Both the position numbers and the translations under genes were made by a program. Source: Buddleja alternifolia (taxonomy: Eukaryota > Streptophyta > Magnoliopsida > Lamiales > Scrophulariaceae). Taken from it: a DNA stretch of 64,000 nucleotides. The notes beneath the pieces were generated by a model. The model was given only the letters and a program-made list of their open reading frames with translations. It had not been told where the DNA came from and searched no databases. The stretch is taken from positions 49,974,645 through 50,038,644 of the forward strand of contig CM033393.1 of assembly GCA_019426215.1 (NCBI GenBank). Reading direction: 5' to 3'. Positions 1 to 11,144 of this stretch are shown one piece after another. Within the stretch, counting starts at the first letter, position 1. Each line of letters starts with the position of its first letter.

Positions 1-5
1 ATCAG

Positions 6-3000
6 GTTCCGGTTTTTGTGATGAACCTCTCGACTTTCTTCGGGTCCTACATAGTGGCATTCATAATGTTATGGAGATTAGCAATCGTCGGATTTCCATT
101 TGTAGTATTTCTTGTTATACCTGGATTGATGTATGGGAGGGCTCTAATGAGCATTGCAAGAGAAATGAGGGATGAGTACAGTAAAGCTGGTGTAATTGTT
201 GAGCAGGCCCTTTCTTCAATCCGAACTGTTTATTCCTTCGTTGGGGAGAGCAAGACTATATCCACATACTCTGATGCTCTTCAGGGGACTGTGAAATTGG
301 GATTAAGGCAGGGTTTAGCCAAAGGTTTGGCAATTGGTAGTAACGGTGTCGTTTTTGCAATTTGGTCCTTCATGGCTTATTATGGAAGTAGATTGGTCAT
401 GTATCATGGCGCCGAAGGAGGCACCGTCTTTGCTGTAGGAGCTGCAATTGCTATTGGTGGAGTGTAAGTATTTCATCCCAAGTATTCTTTAGTGAAAAAT
501 ATGGAAACTACGTCCAATTTTAGTTGATTTTTTCTTTCTTTTTTCTTTGGGTTGAACAGAACATTGGGTTCGGGTTTGTCCAATCTTAAGTACTTTGCTG
601 AAGCCAGTTCAGCTGCGGAGCGCATAAGGCAAGTGATTGAAAGAGTTCCGAAGATCGATTCAGAGGGCAAGGAAGGCCAAATACTACAAAATGTATCTGG
701 AGAAGTTGAATTCAAGCACATTGAGTTCGCCTACCCTTCTAGGCCCGAAAGCATAATTTTCGAAGATTTTAGCCTAAAAGTCCCTGCAGGGAAGACGGTA
801 GCATTAGTGGGAGGAAGTGGATCCGGAAAGTCAACAGTAATTGCTCTATTGCAGAGGTTTTATGATCCACTTGGTGGTGAAATTCTCCTTGACGGGGTAG
901 CCATTGACAAGTTGCAAGTGATGTGGCTAAGGTCACAAATGGGATTGGTTAGTCAGGAGCCAGCACTCTTTGCTACCTCAATTAAAGAGAATATACTTTT
1001 CGGCAAAGAAGACGCTTCTATGGAAGAGGTTATTGAGGCTGCCAAAGCTTCTAATGCTCATAACTTTATTACCCAGTTGCCTCAAGGTTACGACACCCAG
1101 GTATGTATGATTCTTCGCCTTATCTTTGCTTATTTATTAGTTTACTAAGTATAAAATATGAAATTATTGGGGAAGAAACAGTAGAAAGTATTAATCAATA
1201 AAATTCTTCCAAATGAGTGCGCTGAGAAAATTACACTTCGACTTTCATACAAAGTGATACCTTTTGTTGGAAAGAATCTCAAAGACCTATCTTTTTTTTT
1301 GGACATTGATGCTTATATGCCTGCACATTATGAAGGTGGAATCATCACGACAAGTGACAACTATTAATATGGCCTTGAAAGCTAGTTGACATATTTTTGT
1401 GCATGTATTGATGACCTTCTCCTATTTTTAGTGTTCTTGAAATGGAATCGACATAATTCTTGTCTGTCCGAATTGGGCTGGAATGTCTTAATCTATGAAC
1501 ATTCTTAAACTAATTAAACTTTTAGTATTGCATAGTTTATTAGCACGACAAATACTTAATCCATTCTTTACTTGGAAATTTTGGGTACAAGAAACTGGTT
1601 AGGTATCTGAATGCCAGACACTTGCAATTTTTTGGCATCGCACTTATTTTATCATCTAGTTGATCATTTAATTAGATAGTTGACTAATTGTGATTATGAC
1701 TTGATGCTGATTCCATATAGCTAAAGGTCATGTTTAATTGCACTAAGACAAGGTCAAAAATTTACACCTCCACTTTTGATTAAATTCATCAGCAAATCAC
1801 ATAGTCAATCATTTTTGATCCTCTGATATCATTTTGTATTTCATATGATAAATACATGTCAAGTCTATGTAATTCACGTCACTTGTATATTTAATGAAAT
1901 ATTATATACTCTTGGTGTGCATCTTTGTTATGTAATACTATATGAAAATGTATCTGCATTCATAGGTTGGTGAGAGAGGTGTACAAATGTCCGGAGGCCA
2001 AAAGCAGAGAATAGCAATAGCTAGAGCCATAATTAAGTCTCCCAAAATTCTCCTACTTGATGAGGCCACAAGTGCTCTAGACTCGGAATCCGAGCGTGTA
2101 GTCCAAGAAGCCCTCGACAAGGCAGCAGTGGGCCGCACCACCATTGTCATAGCCCATCGTCTTTCCACCATCCGCAACGCTGAAATTATTGCTGTGGTCC
2201 AAAATGGCCAGGTCAGGGAGATTGGTTCACACGATGAGCTCATTGCAAATGATCATGGCCTCTACACTTCTCTTATTCGCCTCCAACAAACCGAGAAAAC
2301 CAAAGATTTTGGCAATTCTAACATCATTGTACCATCATCCATTGCAAATACTGATATTCTTAACACAAGTAGTAGAAGGCTCTCAATAGTCAGCCGGTCG
2401 AGTTCAGCCAACTCAGCTGCACCAACCCGAGGACTAGACACGACAATTGTGCCCCCAGATCAAGTTTTTCCAAATCCTTCGTTTAGAAGATTACTGGCCA
2501 TGAATTTGCCTGAATGGAAGCAAGCAATATTAGGGTGTATAAGTGCAACATTATTTGGTGCTGTCCAGCCACTATATGCATTCTCAATGGGGTCGATGAT
2601 ATCGGTTTATTTCCTGACGGATCACGATGAAATCAAAGAGAAGACAAAAATATATGCCTTGTGTTTTCTGGGGTTGGCAGTGTTCTCGCTCGTGATCAAT
2701 ATTAGCCAACACTGTAGTTTTGCAGCAATGGGAGAGAACTTAACAAAGAGAATCAGAGAAAGAATGTTATCTAAGATGCTAACGTTTGAAATTGGGTGGT
2801 TTGACCAAGACGAGAATGCTACGGGTGCTGTTTGCTCTAGACTAGCCAAAGATGCCAATGTGGTATGTTCTTTAATTCAGCTTTAACAGAAAATTGTACT
2901 ATGGACCTCGTTTTGAACATCAAAGGGTTTCATTATGGCACGTCTACAGTGACATACACAATGTGTTGATGTGGTATAATCTGGACAATTTGGCGTATTC

Positions 3001-4507
3001 AACAGAATCCATAAAAAAAAAAATCATTGCTTTAATCATACACTAGTACGTTTTCATAAGAAAACAAATTTATTACTATAATCAATATTTTTCTAATCAC
3101 AATTTTATATCTCAATATACAGGTAAGGTCTCTGGTAGGGGATCGGATGGCACTTGTCATCCAGACCATCTCTGCAGTAATTATTGCATGTACCATGGGA
3201 CTAGCCATTGCATGGAAGCTAGCATTGGTAATGATAGCTGTACAACCCTTAATCATAATTTGCTACTATTGCAAGCGTGTTCTGCTCAAAAACATGTCAA
3301 GCAAGGCTATCAAAGCTCAAAACGAAAGTAGCAAGCTTGCGGCAGAAGCCGTCTCCAACCTTCGAACCGTAACCGCATTCTCTTCCCAAGCCCGAATTCT
3401 CAAAATGCTAGAGAAAGCCCAAGAAGGCCCACAGAAAGAAAGCATACGCCAGTCATGGTTTGCAGGCATCGGGCTCGGGACCTCTCAAAGTCTCATGACA
3501 TGCACTTGGGCTTTAGATTTTTGGTATGGTGGCAAACTTATAGCTGAAGGGTTCATTGGAGCAAAGGCACTATTTGAAACTTTCATGATCTTGGTGAGCA
3601 CAGGTCGTGTCATAGCCGATGCTGGAAGTATGACTAATGATCTAGCTAAAGGTGCCAATGCAGTAGGATCCGTTTTCGCTGTCTTGGATCGATATTCCTT
3701 GATTGAGCCCGAAGACCCGGATGGCTTCAAGCCCGATAAGCTAACGGGCCGAGTTGAGCTCCACGATGTTGATTTTGCCTATCCTGCTCGACCCAATATA
3801 ATGATCTTTAAAGGCTTTTCAATCGACATTGAGGCGGGAAAAGCAACTGCACTAGTAGGACAAAGTGGCTCTGGGAAATCAACAATAATAGGCCTAATTG
3901 AAAGATTTTATGATCCACTTAGAGGGGTGGTGAAAATCGACGGACGAGATATTAAGACATATCATCTAAGGTCAATGAGGAAGCACATCGCCCTCGTTAG
4001 TCAAGAGCCCACATTATTTGCCGGTACCATCAGACAAAATATAACTTATGGAGCATCAGATGATATTGATGAAGTTGAGATCATCGAGGCAGCTAAGGCA
4101 GCCAACGCTCATGATTTCATCGCCGGATTAAAGGACGGTTATGATACTTTTGTGGAGACAGAGGGATGCAGTTATCCGGTGGGCAGAAGCAGAGGATCGC
4201 TATCGCTCGTGCCATATTAAAGAATCCTGCAGTTTTGTTATTAGACGAGGCGACAAGTGCTTTGGACTCTCAGTCTGAAAAAGTGGTCCAAGATGCGCTC
4301 GAGCGGGTGATGGTTGGACGAACAAGTGTCGTTGTGGCGCACAGGCTGAGTACTATACAAAATTGTGACACGATTGCGGTTTTGGACAAGGGAAGAGTGG
4401 TCGAAAAGGGGACTCATTCTTCATTGTTGGCTAAAGGGCCAAATGGAGCATATTACTCACTTATTAGTCTTCAGAGGACACCTAGCTCTGCTCAAACTAT
4501 CAACTAA
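6..4507 (+). pseudogene. ABCB (MDR/PGP, ABCB15-like) full transporter, left tandem copy; 5' partial, frameshifted in NBD2
   Basis: Members of this family are plasma-membrane ATP-driven exporters with the layout TMD1-NBD1-TMD2-NBD2. The window opens at an intron acceptor (AG at 4-5). Exons are 6-463, 560-1100, 1966-2862 and 3123-4507, matching the last four exons of the intact paralogue at 19366-24384. NBD1 is complete: Walker [10 protein letters not shown] in the second visible exon, then MSGGQ and [11 protein letters not shown] after the long intron. TMD2 and the NBD2 Walker A (GQSGSGKST) are also present. Near 4150 one base is missing relative to the paralogue (ACTTTTGTGG against ACTTTCTGTGG). 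The frame is lost and hits a stop at 4218-4220. The NBD2 signature LSGGQ and Walker B follow at 4170-4250 in another frame, up to a stop at 4505-4507. The homologous exon of the paralogue is uninterrupted, so an intron does not explain the break. A sequencing error cannot be excluded. The 5' exons lie outside the window. Confidence 0.85.
1101..1965 (+). other. Expanded intron of left ABCB copy
   Basis: This GT-AG intron is 865 bp, while the same intron in the intact paralogue (21768-21878) is 111 bp. Both ends still resemble the short intron (about 1101-1155 and 1940-1965). The extra roughly 775 bp in the middle is AT-rich, with no open frame or clear terminal repeat that I can recognise. Confidence 0.7.
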
Positions 4508-5631
4508 TGGTGTTAAATTTGGTGTATTTAGGCCTTTCAAGTTTCCCTTAAATCAAGGGGGATGAAATACTGAAGATTTTTGAGGCCTTCCAACTTTACT
4601 GTTTCCATTTTTGAAAGGGCAGAGCAAAATGCAATGTTGTATGCTATGAAATGGATCTGTACTAGACTTCTGCTCTGTGTAAATCTATAATCTATAATCT
4701 ATAACTACTATAAAAGTGTGAATGTCAGGAGATAATTTACATTTCTTAACTTCTTTGTACTATAAAAGTGTGAATGTTAGGCGATGATTTACATTTCTTA
4801 ACTTTTTTATAGAGACTAAAATATCCTTATGTGAATATTATGCTAGAAAAAAAACAGCAAGGTTCATTAAAAAATAAATTATTCTATTAATAATTAATTT
4901 AGTCTAGCCTTCTAAAAATTTAATGTTAGTTCATTGTATGTACTTCTATAATCAATGAGTCAATTTTTTCATTGTATAAGTTCATAAGTAATTTTGTATT
5001 TGTTTTTTCTTATTAAATATTATTTGATATCTTTGTAGTTAATAATTGTTTGCATTGTATATAAAATATCCAACTCATGCACAAGCTGCATGGTATAGAT
5101 TAAGGTAGCTAGCTTATCAATCTTAATTACTGAAGGCATTATTAAAGTCACTAATTCTTCTAGAAGTCCAACAGTGAAATTAATTGAATAGATTATTGTT
5201 TTATGTTTGTCCTTTCATTTGCAAAAGTAAAACAAATTGTTGAGGCATAAGTGGAGGAGCAGGATCGGAGGGAATTCTCAAGTGAGAGCGATAAGAAACT
5301 GTCTGAAAGCATCAAACATTGTCATGAAGAAAACTAGCTTCTACCGCTGGTTCAAGATAGTGCACGTCAAGATTGTGAATGGTTAGGTTTGATTTATGTT
5401 GGCTCAAAAATAGTTTCCTTTATGGAATCATGTATCTGATTATTGATCTTTTTCTCATGGAAACGAATTATCTTTGACAAATTTTTAATTATACTGCAAT
5501 TGGTCGAAATCTTTTGCTATTTTTTAGATGGTTGATATGTATAAGTAGTAAATAATTTTTTGTATTTCATCACCAATTTTATTCTAGAATATGTAATATT
5601 TTTTTTGACTAACGAGCATCATAAAAATTTT
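4508..5631. other. 3' flank of left ABCB copy, no gene seen
   Basis: The first part (4508-4690) is partly alignable to the 3' flank of the intact paralogue and includes a TCTGCTCTGTGT motif. The rest is AT-rich sequence with a short tandem repeat at 4707-4810 and no coding potential that I can support. Confidence 0.6.
4707..4810. repeat. Tandem repeat, 2 x 52 bp
   Basis: Two adjacent copies begin with ACTATAAAAGTGTGAATGT, at 4707 and 4759. They differ at a few positions. Confidence 0.75.
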
Positions 5632-5636
5632 CTATG

Positions 5637-5915
5637 TGTTATGAATAATTCATTAAGTGGATGTCCATACAACTCCAATACATAATTTAGTGGATTCACC
5701 TACAACTCCAATATCTAATTTAGTGGATTCACCTACAATTCCATTACCTCATTTTGTAATCAATATTTGATCTTGTTTTGTGCCTATAAATAGGCTTTGC
5801 CATTGTATTGAGAAATACACCAAAATGAAAGAAAGAATTCTCTTCTTAATTCTCTAGTCTCTCTACTTTAGAATATTTGTATATATTTCATAATATTTGA
5901 GGTTATTTCATAATA
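5637..5915 (+). repeat. 5' LTR of copia copy 1
   Basis: 279 bp. It starts TGTTATGA and ends TCATAATA; the sister element has the perfect inverted end TCATAACA. A CTATAAATAGG TATA-type box lies near 5785. The LTR is preceded by the target duplication CTATG. Confidence 0.95.
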
Positions 5916-5933
5916 CGTTATCAGCACGATTCG
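5916..5933 (+). other. Candidate primer-binding site, copia copy 1
   Basis: Directly after the LTR comes CGTTATCAGCACGATTCG. The TATCAG core resembles the initiator-Met tRNA primer site (TGGTATCAGAGC), but the match is partial. Confidence 0.45.
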
Positions 5934-6370
5934 TCTCAAGGTGTTAAATTATTTTCAATCTAAGAAATCTCTTACATAAAGGACAGCTAAATTATTCAAC
6001 ATACAAGTGCATTTTTAGTCCAAGCAAGCAGGTGTGAATTCTAGCTGTTAATAGCAAACTCGAGGTGAGGTTCTCAATTTTTAGTTATTCTACTCATTGC
6101 CATGCAGGCAGTGTATCTAATATCTCTAATAAATACTAATAAAGGGTGATGATATACATCTACTATACTTCACCATAGTGATTTGTTGTCTTCCATGTGA
6201 CGTCAATTTTCGTATAGGTAATACACTATACAATATCAAAGTTAAATATTTAGTTAGTTCAACATTTAATATTTAGATCTTCACATTAGTTCATGTGGAT
6301 TAATAATTATTGTTGTATAAGTTCATTGATTGTTATCTAACTTTTCTTATACTTTGATGATAGTATTATA

Positions 6371-6514
6371 ATGACGAATCTTGCAAAACTTGATTTTGTG
6401 GCTCTTGACATTATGGGGAATAATTATTTCTCTTGGGTGTTAGATGTTGAAATTCATCTTAATGCAAATAGCTATACTCTATTCCCTGAAGTGAATGTGT
6501 TGAGTAATATATAA
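6371..6514 (+). pseudogene. Truncated gag of copia copy 1
   Basis: An ATG opens a 47-codon frame beginning MTNLAKLDFVALDIMGNNYF, the usual N-terminus of this gag family (UBN2 type). After residue 36 (NANSYT) it jumps straight to FPEVN, which normally lies over a hundred residues later, just before the zinc-knuckle region. It then ends at a TAA. The central capsid-like part is therefore missing. The copy at 56379-56524 has the same junction. Confidence 0.75.
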
Positions 6515-6539
6515 TAATCATGAGTCCCGTCCAACTAGT

Positions 6540-6990
6540 TCGGATACATTCCCTGAAGTGAATGTAGAAACACATAACTATTTTAATCATTAGAGAAATC
6601 GTGGATGAGGACATGAATAGAGTTATGGTTATTGTGATGGTGATCCCAAGAATACATCTTTCTACCAGAAGTGGAAAAATAATGAAGAGAAAAATGAAAG
6701 TGGCCAAAATAGCAAATCTGTGGAAAATTTATGATATCGTTGTGGTGGTAAAGGTCATTAGTCTCGTACCTGTCGTACACCAAAACATCTTGTTAACCTT
6801 TACCAAGAATCGCTAAAAAGTAAAATAAAGAAAATAGAAAGAAACTTTCCTTTTTGAAGAAAGTGATTCTGATCATAGCCATTTTGATGACACTCATTTA
6901 GATGTTACTGATTTCTTTGATGATCCTAATGGAAAAATTGATCACTTGATTGGAGATGGAAGTGTTCAAAAATAAATTTGTTAAGTTTTA
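6540..6990 (+). pseudogene. Zinc-knuckle/gag tail remnant of copia copy 1
   Basis: In broken frames the segment still encodes a glycine/arginine-rich stretch, then YRCGGKGH and a later C in TCRTP, which is the zinc-knuckle region. The first knuckle cysteine is replaced by a stop (TGA) and another stop replaces the residue after GKGH. An acidic tail (DDTHLDV) follows. Confidence 0.7.
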
Positions 6991-7126
6991 ATTCTAGTAC
7001 TTTATAAATAAATATTTAAGCATGTTGTTTTCTTTTTAAGAATGAATTTATTCATAAGATTATCGTTTCTTATATTAAATACTATTGTTTGATATTGATT
7101 TATTTCTTTTTATGTTTCAATAAAGA

Positions 7127-10100
7127 ATGAGTATTTACTCGATCAGCAACAACATCAATAATGAAAATATATGTCTCGCTGATAGTACAACAACTCACAC
7201 CATCCTCAAAAATAAAAAATACTTCTCTTATTTAGTAATGCAAGAAGCCAATGTTAGTACTATATCGGGTAGTGCAAAATTAATTGAAGGCTCCAGCAGA
7301 GCTAATATATTGTTACCCGGAGGAACACAATTTTATATTGATGAATCCTTATATTCAACTAAGTCTCAAAGAAATTTACTAAGCTTCAAAGATATCAGCC
7401 GAAATGGATATCATATTGAGACAACAAGTGATGGCAATATTGAGTATCTTTACATCACTAATACAATATCTGGTGATAAATGTATATTGGAAAAGTTGCC
7501 AGCATTGTCCTCCGGTTTGTACTACACGCATATATCTACTATCGAAACACATTTTATAGTAAACCAGAAGTTTACAAATCAAAATAAGTTTGTTGTTTGA
7601 CATGACCGGTTGGGCCATCACGGATCAATTATGATGCGAAAGATAATTGAGAATTCATATGGTCATCCATTGAAGAGCCAGCAGATTCTTCAATCGAATG
7701 ATTTCTCATGTGCTGCTTGTTTATAAGCAAAAATAGGAAGTGAATCTATTACGTTTTTGAAACGTATTCAAGGCAATATTTGTGGACCAATACACCCGTC
7801 GTATGGACCATTTAGATATTTTATGGTTTTAATTGATGCATCAACAAGATGGTCACATGTATCTTTGTTATCAACTCGCAACCTGGCGTTTGCGAGATTG
7901 CTTGCTCAATTGATTAGAATACGAGCACATTTTCTTGATTATCAAATTAAGAAGATACGCCTTGATAATGCGGGTGAATTTACTTCCAAAAACGTTCAAT
8001 GACTATTGTATGTCTATTGGAATTGATGTTGAACATCCTGTAGCACATATTCATACACAAAACGGTCTAGCAGAATCGTTTATTAAACGTCTACAGTTAA
8101 TTGCAAGACCTTTACTTATGAGATCAAAACTTCCTATTTCTTGTTGGGGACATGCTATTTTGCATGCAGCAGCACTTATTCGCATAAGGCCAACAAGTTA
8201 TCATAAATTCTCCCCATTACACTTGGTTTTTGGTCAGGAACCAAATATTTCCCATCTGAAATTTTTGGATGTGCGGTATATGTTCCAATTGCTCCACCAC
8301 AACGCACTAAGATGGGTCCTCAAAGGAAGTTGGGAATATATGTTGGATTCGAGTCTCCATCGATAATAAAGTATCTAGAGCCATTGACTGGCGATTTATT
8401 TACGGCTCGATTTGCTGATTGTCATTTTGATGAATCAGATTTCCCAACATTAGGGCGAGAAAATAAGCAGCTGGAAAATAAAATGAGTTGGAATGAATTA
8501 TCTTTATATCATCTTGATCCTGGAACAAAACAAAGTGAACTGAAAGTTCAAAAGATAATTCACTTGCAAGGTTTAGCTAACCAATTGCCAGACGCATTTA
8601 CTGACCTAAAAAAAAGTGACTAAGTCACATGTACCAGTTGTTAATGCTCCAGTAAGAATTGTTGTCCCTGAAGGTCAAAGTAATGAGTCTACTGCACGCC
8701 TGAAGCGTGGTAAACCTATCGGTTCCAAAGATAGTCATCCTCGAAAAAGAAGAGGAGCTAAGAATCAAGATGGTCTAATCGAGGATAAAATAACTCCAGA
8801 AGAGTCCCCAGTCATAACTAATATTTCGGTTCCAGAAGAACCTCAGGTACCTGAAACTTGTGAAAATAATGAGATCTCAATAGATTATGTTATGAACGGG
8901 AAACGATGGAATCGAAATAAAGTCAACGTTGACGATAAATTTGCATACATGTAGCGCTAAATATGATGAATGATAATGAGGATCAAGAACCAAGGTCTGT
9001 TAATGAATGTCGGCAAAGAAATGATTGGCCAAAATGGAAAGACGCAATGAGGGCAGAGTTAAACTCGCTTGAACAAACGAAAAGTTTTTGGACCTGTAGT
9101 CCGTACACTTGAAGATGTAAAAGTTTTGGACCTGTAGTCCGTACACCTGAAGATGTAAAGCCAGTAGGATACAAATGGGTATTTGTGCGAAAACGAAATG
9201 AGAAAAATGAAATTGTAAGATATAAGGCACGTCTTGTTGCCCAAGGGTTTTCGCAACGACCTGACATAGATTATGAGGAGACTGATTCTCCTGTGGTGGA
9301 TGCAACTACTTTTCGTTATATAATAAGTCTGGCAGTGCATGAAAAACTTGATTTGCGTCTAATGGATGTTGTTACATCCTATTTGTATGGCTCGCTTGAT
9401 AATGATATATATATGAAAATCCCTGAAGGATTTAACATGCCTGAAGCATATAATTCAAGTTCTCGAGAACATTATTCAATTAAATTAAGTAAGTCATTGT
9501 ATGGACTGAAACAATCTGGATGAATGTGGTATAATTGTCTCAGTGAATATTTGTTGAAGGAAGGATATAAGAATGATCAAATTTGTCCTTGTATTTTCAT
9601 GAAAAGATCTGGAAATGAGTTTGTTATAATTACAGTTTATGTTGACGATTTAAATATCGTTGGAACTCCTGAAAAGATTTCAAAAACTGTTAATTGCTTA
9701 AAGAAAGAATTTGAGATGAAAGATCTTGGAAGAACAAAATTTTGCCTTGGACTACGAATTGAATATTTAAAGAACGGAATTTTTGTATATCAAGACGCTT
9801 ATATATCAAAGGTGCTAAAGCGTTTCTACATGGATAAATCACATCCATTGAGCATCCTGATGGTCGTAAGGTCACTAGATGTGAACAAAGATCCTTTTCG
9901 ACCTCGAGAAAGTGATGAAGAACTACTTGGTCCTGAAGTACCATATCTAAGTGCAATCGGTGCACTAATGTATCTTACTTGTCATACTCGACCTGATATA
10001 GCATTCGCTGTTAATCTATTAGCAAGATATAGTTCTTCTCCTACACGAAGGCATTGGAATGGGGTTAAACAGGTACTCCGCTACCTTAGAGGAACACTCG

Positions 10101-10639
10101 ATATGGGCTTGTTTTGTTTCAATGTACCCAAGTCCGAATTGGTTGGATATGCAGATGCTGGATATATGTCTGATCCTCATAATGGTCGTTCACAAACGGG
10201 CTATTTATTTACATGTGGTGGCACAGTCATTTCATGGCGATCTATGAAACAAACTATATCGGCCACATCATCTAATCATGCAGAAATCTTGGTTATTCAC
10301 GAGGCAAGTCGAGAATGTGTTTGGTTAAGATCCATGATTCAACACATTCGAGGGACTTGTGGTTTATCTTCTGGAAAAATGATCCCGACGATCTTATATG
10401 AAGATAATTCCGCATGTATCGCACAATTGAAAGAAGGGTACATTAAAGGAGATAGAACAATGCATATTTCACCAAAGTTCTTTTTCACTCACGATCTTCA
10501 GAAGAATGGTGATATCAATGTTCAACAAATACGTTCCAGAGATAATCTTGCTGATTTGTTCACCAAGGCACTTCCCACAGCAACATTTGAAAAGCTAGTC
10601 TACAATATTGGTGTGCGTAGACTTAAAGATCTTAACTGA
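7127..10639 (+). pseudogene. Defective pol of copia copy 1 (integrase, RT, RNase H)
   Basis: Pieces in order are: pre-integrase domain (7127-7600, ending in a TGA where the sister copy has Trp); a deletion near 7725 that removes about 27 bp; integrase core (about 7757-8366) with a frameshift near 7990; a linker (8312-8954); reverse transcriptase (9185-9900) with [14 protein letters not shown] and the catalytic YVDD; and RNase H (to 10639) with YEDNSACI and NLADLFTKALP. The first integrase catalytic Asp (GDICGP in the sister) is Asn here (7775-7777), while the third-position Glu (GLAES) is kept. A TGA at 9521-9523 interrupts the RT. A 39-bp unit is duplicated at 9084-9160. Confidence 0.9.
9084..9160 (+). 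repeat. 39-bp unit x2 inside RT N-terminus (copia copy 1)
   Basis: Unit 1 (9084-9122, 39 bp) and unit 2 (9123-9160, 38 bp, one T short) both derive from a segment encoding VFGPVVRTPEDVK. The missing T in unit 2 shifts the frame. The sister element has three full units at 59129-59245. Confidence 0.85.
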
Positions 10640-10851
10640 TATTGTCATGAGGGGGAGATAATACGCGCTGCACTCTTTTTCCCTTAACCAAGGTTTTTCC
10701 CACTGAGTTTTCCTGGTAAGGTTTTTAATGAGGCAGCATCTGATTGCGTATTGAAAGAATTATGTACTCTTTTTCCTTCACTAGGTTTTTATGCCACAGG
10801 GTTTTTCCTAATAAGGTTTTAACGAGGCATATTCTTAAGTGATGGACATCC

Positions 10852-10860
10852 AAGGGGAGG
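10852..10860 (+). other. Polypurine tract of copia copy 1
   Basis: AAGGGGAGG immediately precedes the 3' LTR, as expected for plus-strand DNA priming. Confidence 0.7.
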
Positions 10861-11139
10861 TGTTATGAATAATTCATTAAGTGGATGTCCATACAACTCC
10901 AATACATAATTTAGTGGATTCACCTACAACTCCAATATCTCATTTAGTGGATTCACCTACAATTCCATTACCTCATTTTGTAATCAATATTTGATCTTGT
11001 TTTGTGCCTATAAATAGGCTTTGCCATTGTATTGAGAAATACACCAAAATGAAAGAAAGAATTCTCTTCTTAATTCTCTAGTCTCTCTACTTTAGAATAT
11101 TTGTATATATTTCATAATATTTGGGGTTATTTCATAATA
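10861..11139 (+). repeat. 3' LTR of copia copy 1
   Basis: 279 bp, two differences from the 5' LTR (an A/C and an A/G). It also ends TCATAATA. Followed by the target duplication CTATG. Confidence 0.95.
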
Positions 11140-11144
11140 CTATG

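Larger units (their letters stand above)
5637..11139 (+). mobile_element. Ty1/copia LTR retrotransposon, copy 1 (young, defective)
   Basis: A complete element of 5503 bp. Two 279-bp LTRs (5637-5915 and 10861-11139) differ at only two positions that I can see. A 5-bp target-site duplication CTATG lies at 5632-5636 and 11140-11144. Internal order is a truncated gag, zinc-knuckle remnant, pre-integrase, integrase, reverse transcriptase and RNase H, which is the copia order. Every coding part is interrupted. It belongs to the same subfamily as the element at 55719-61222, with which it shares nearly all indels. Confidence 0.95.
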
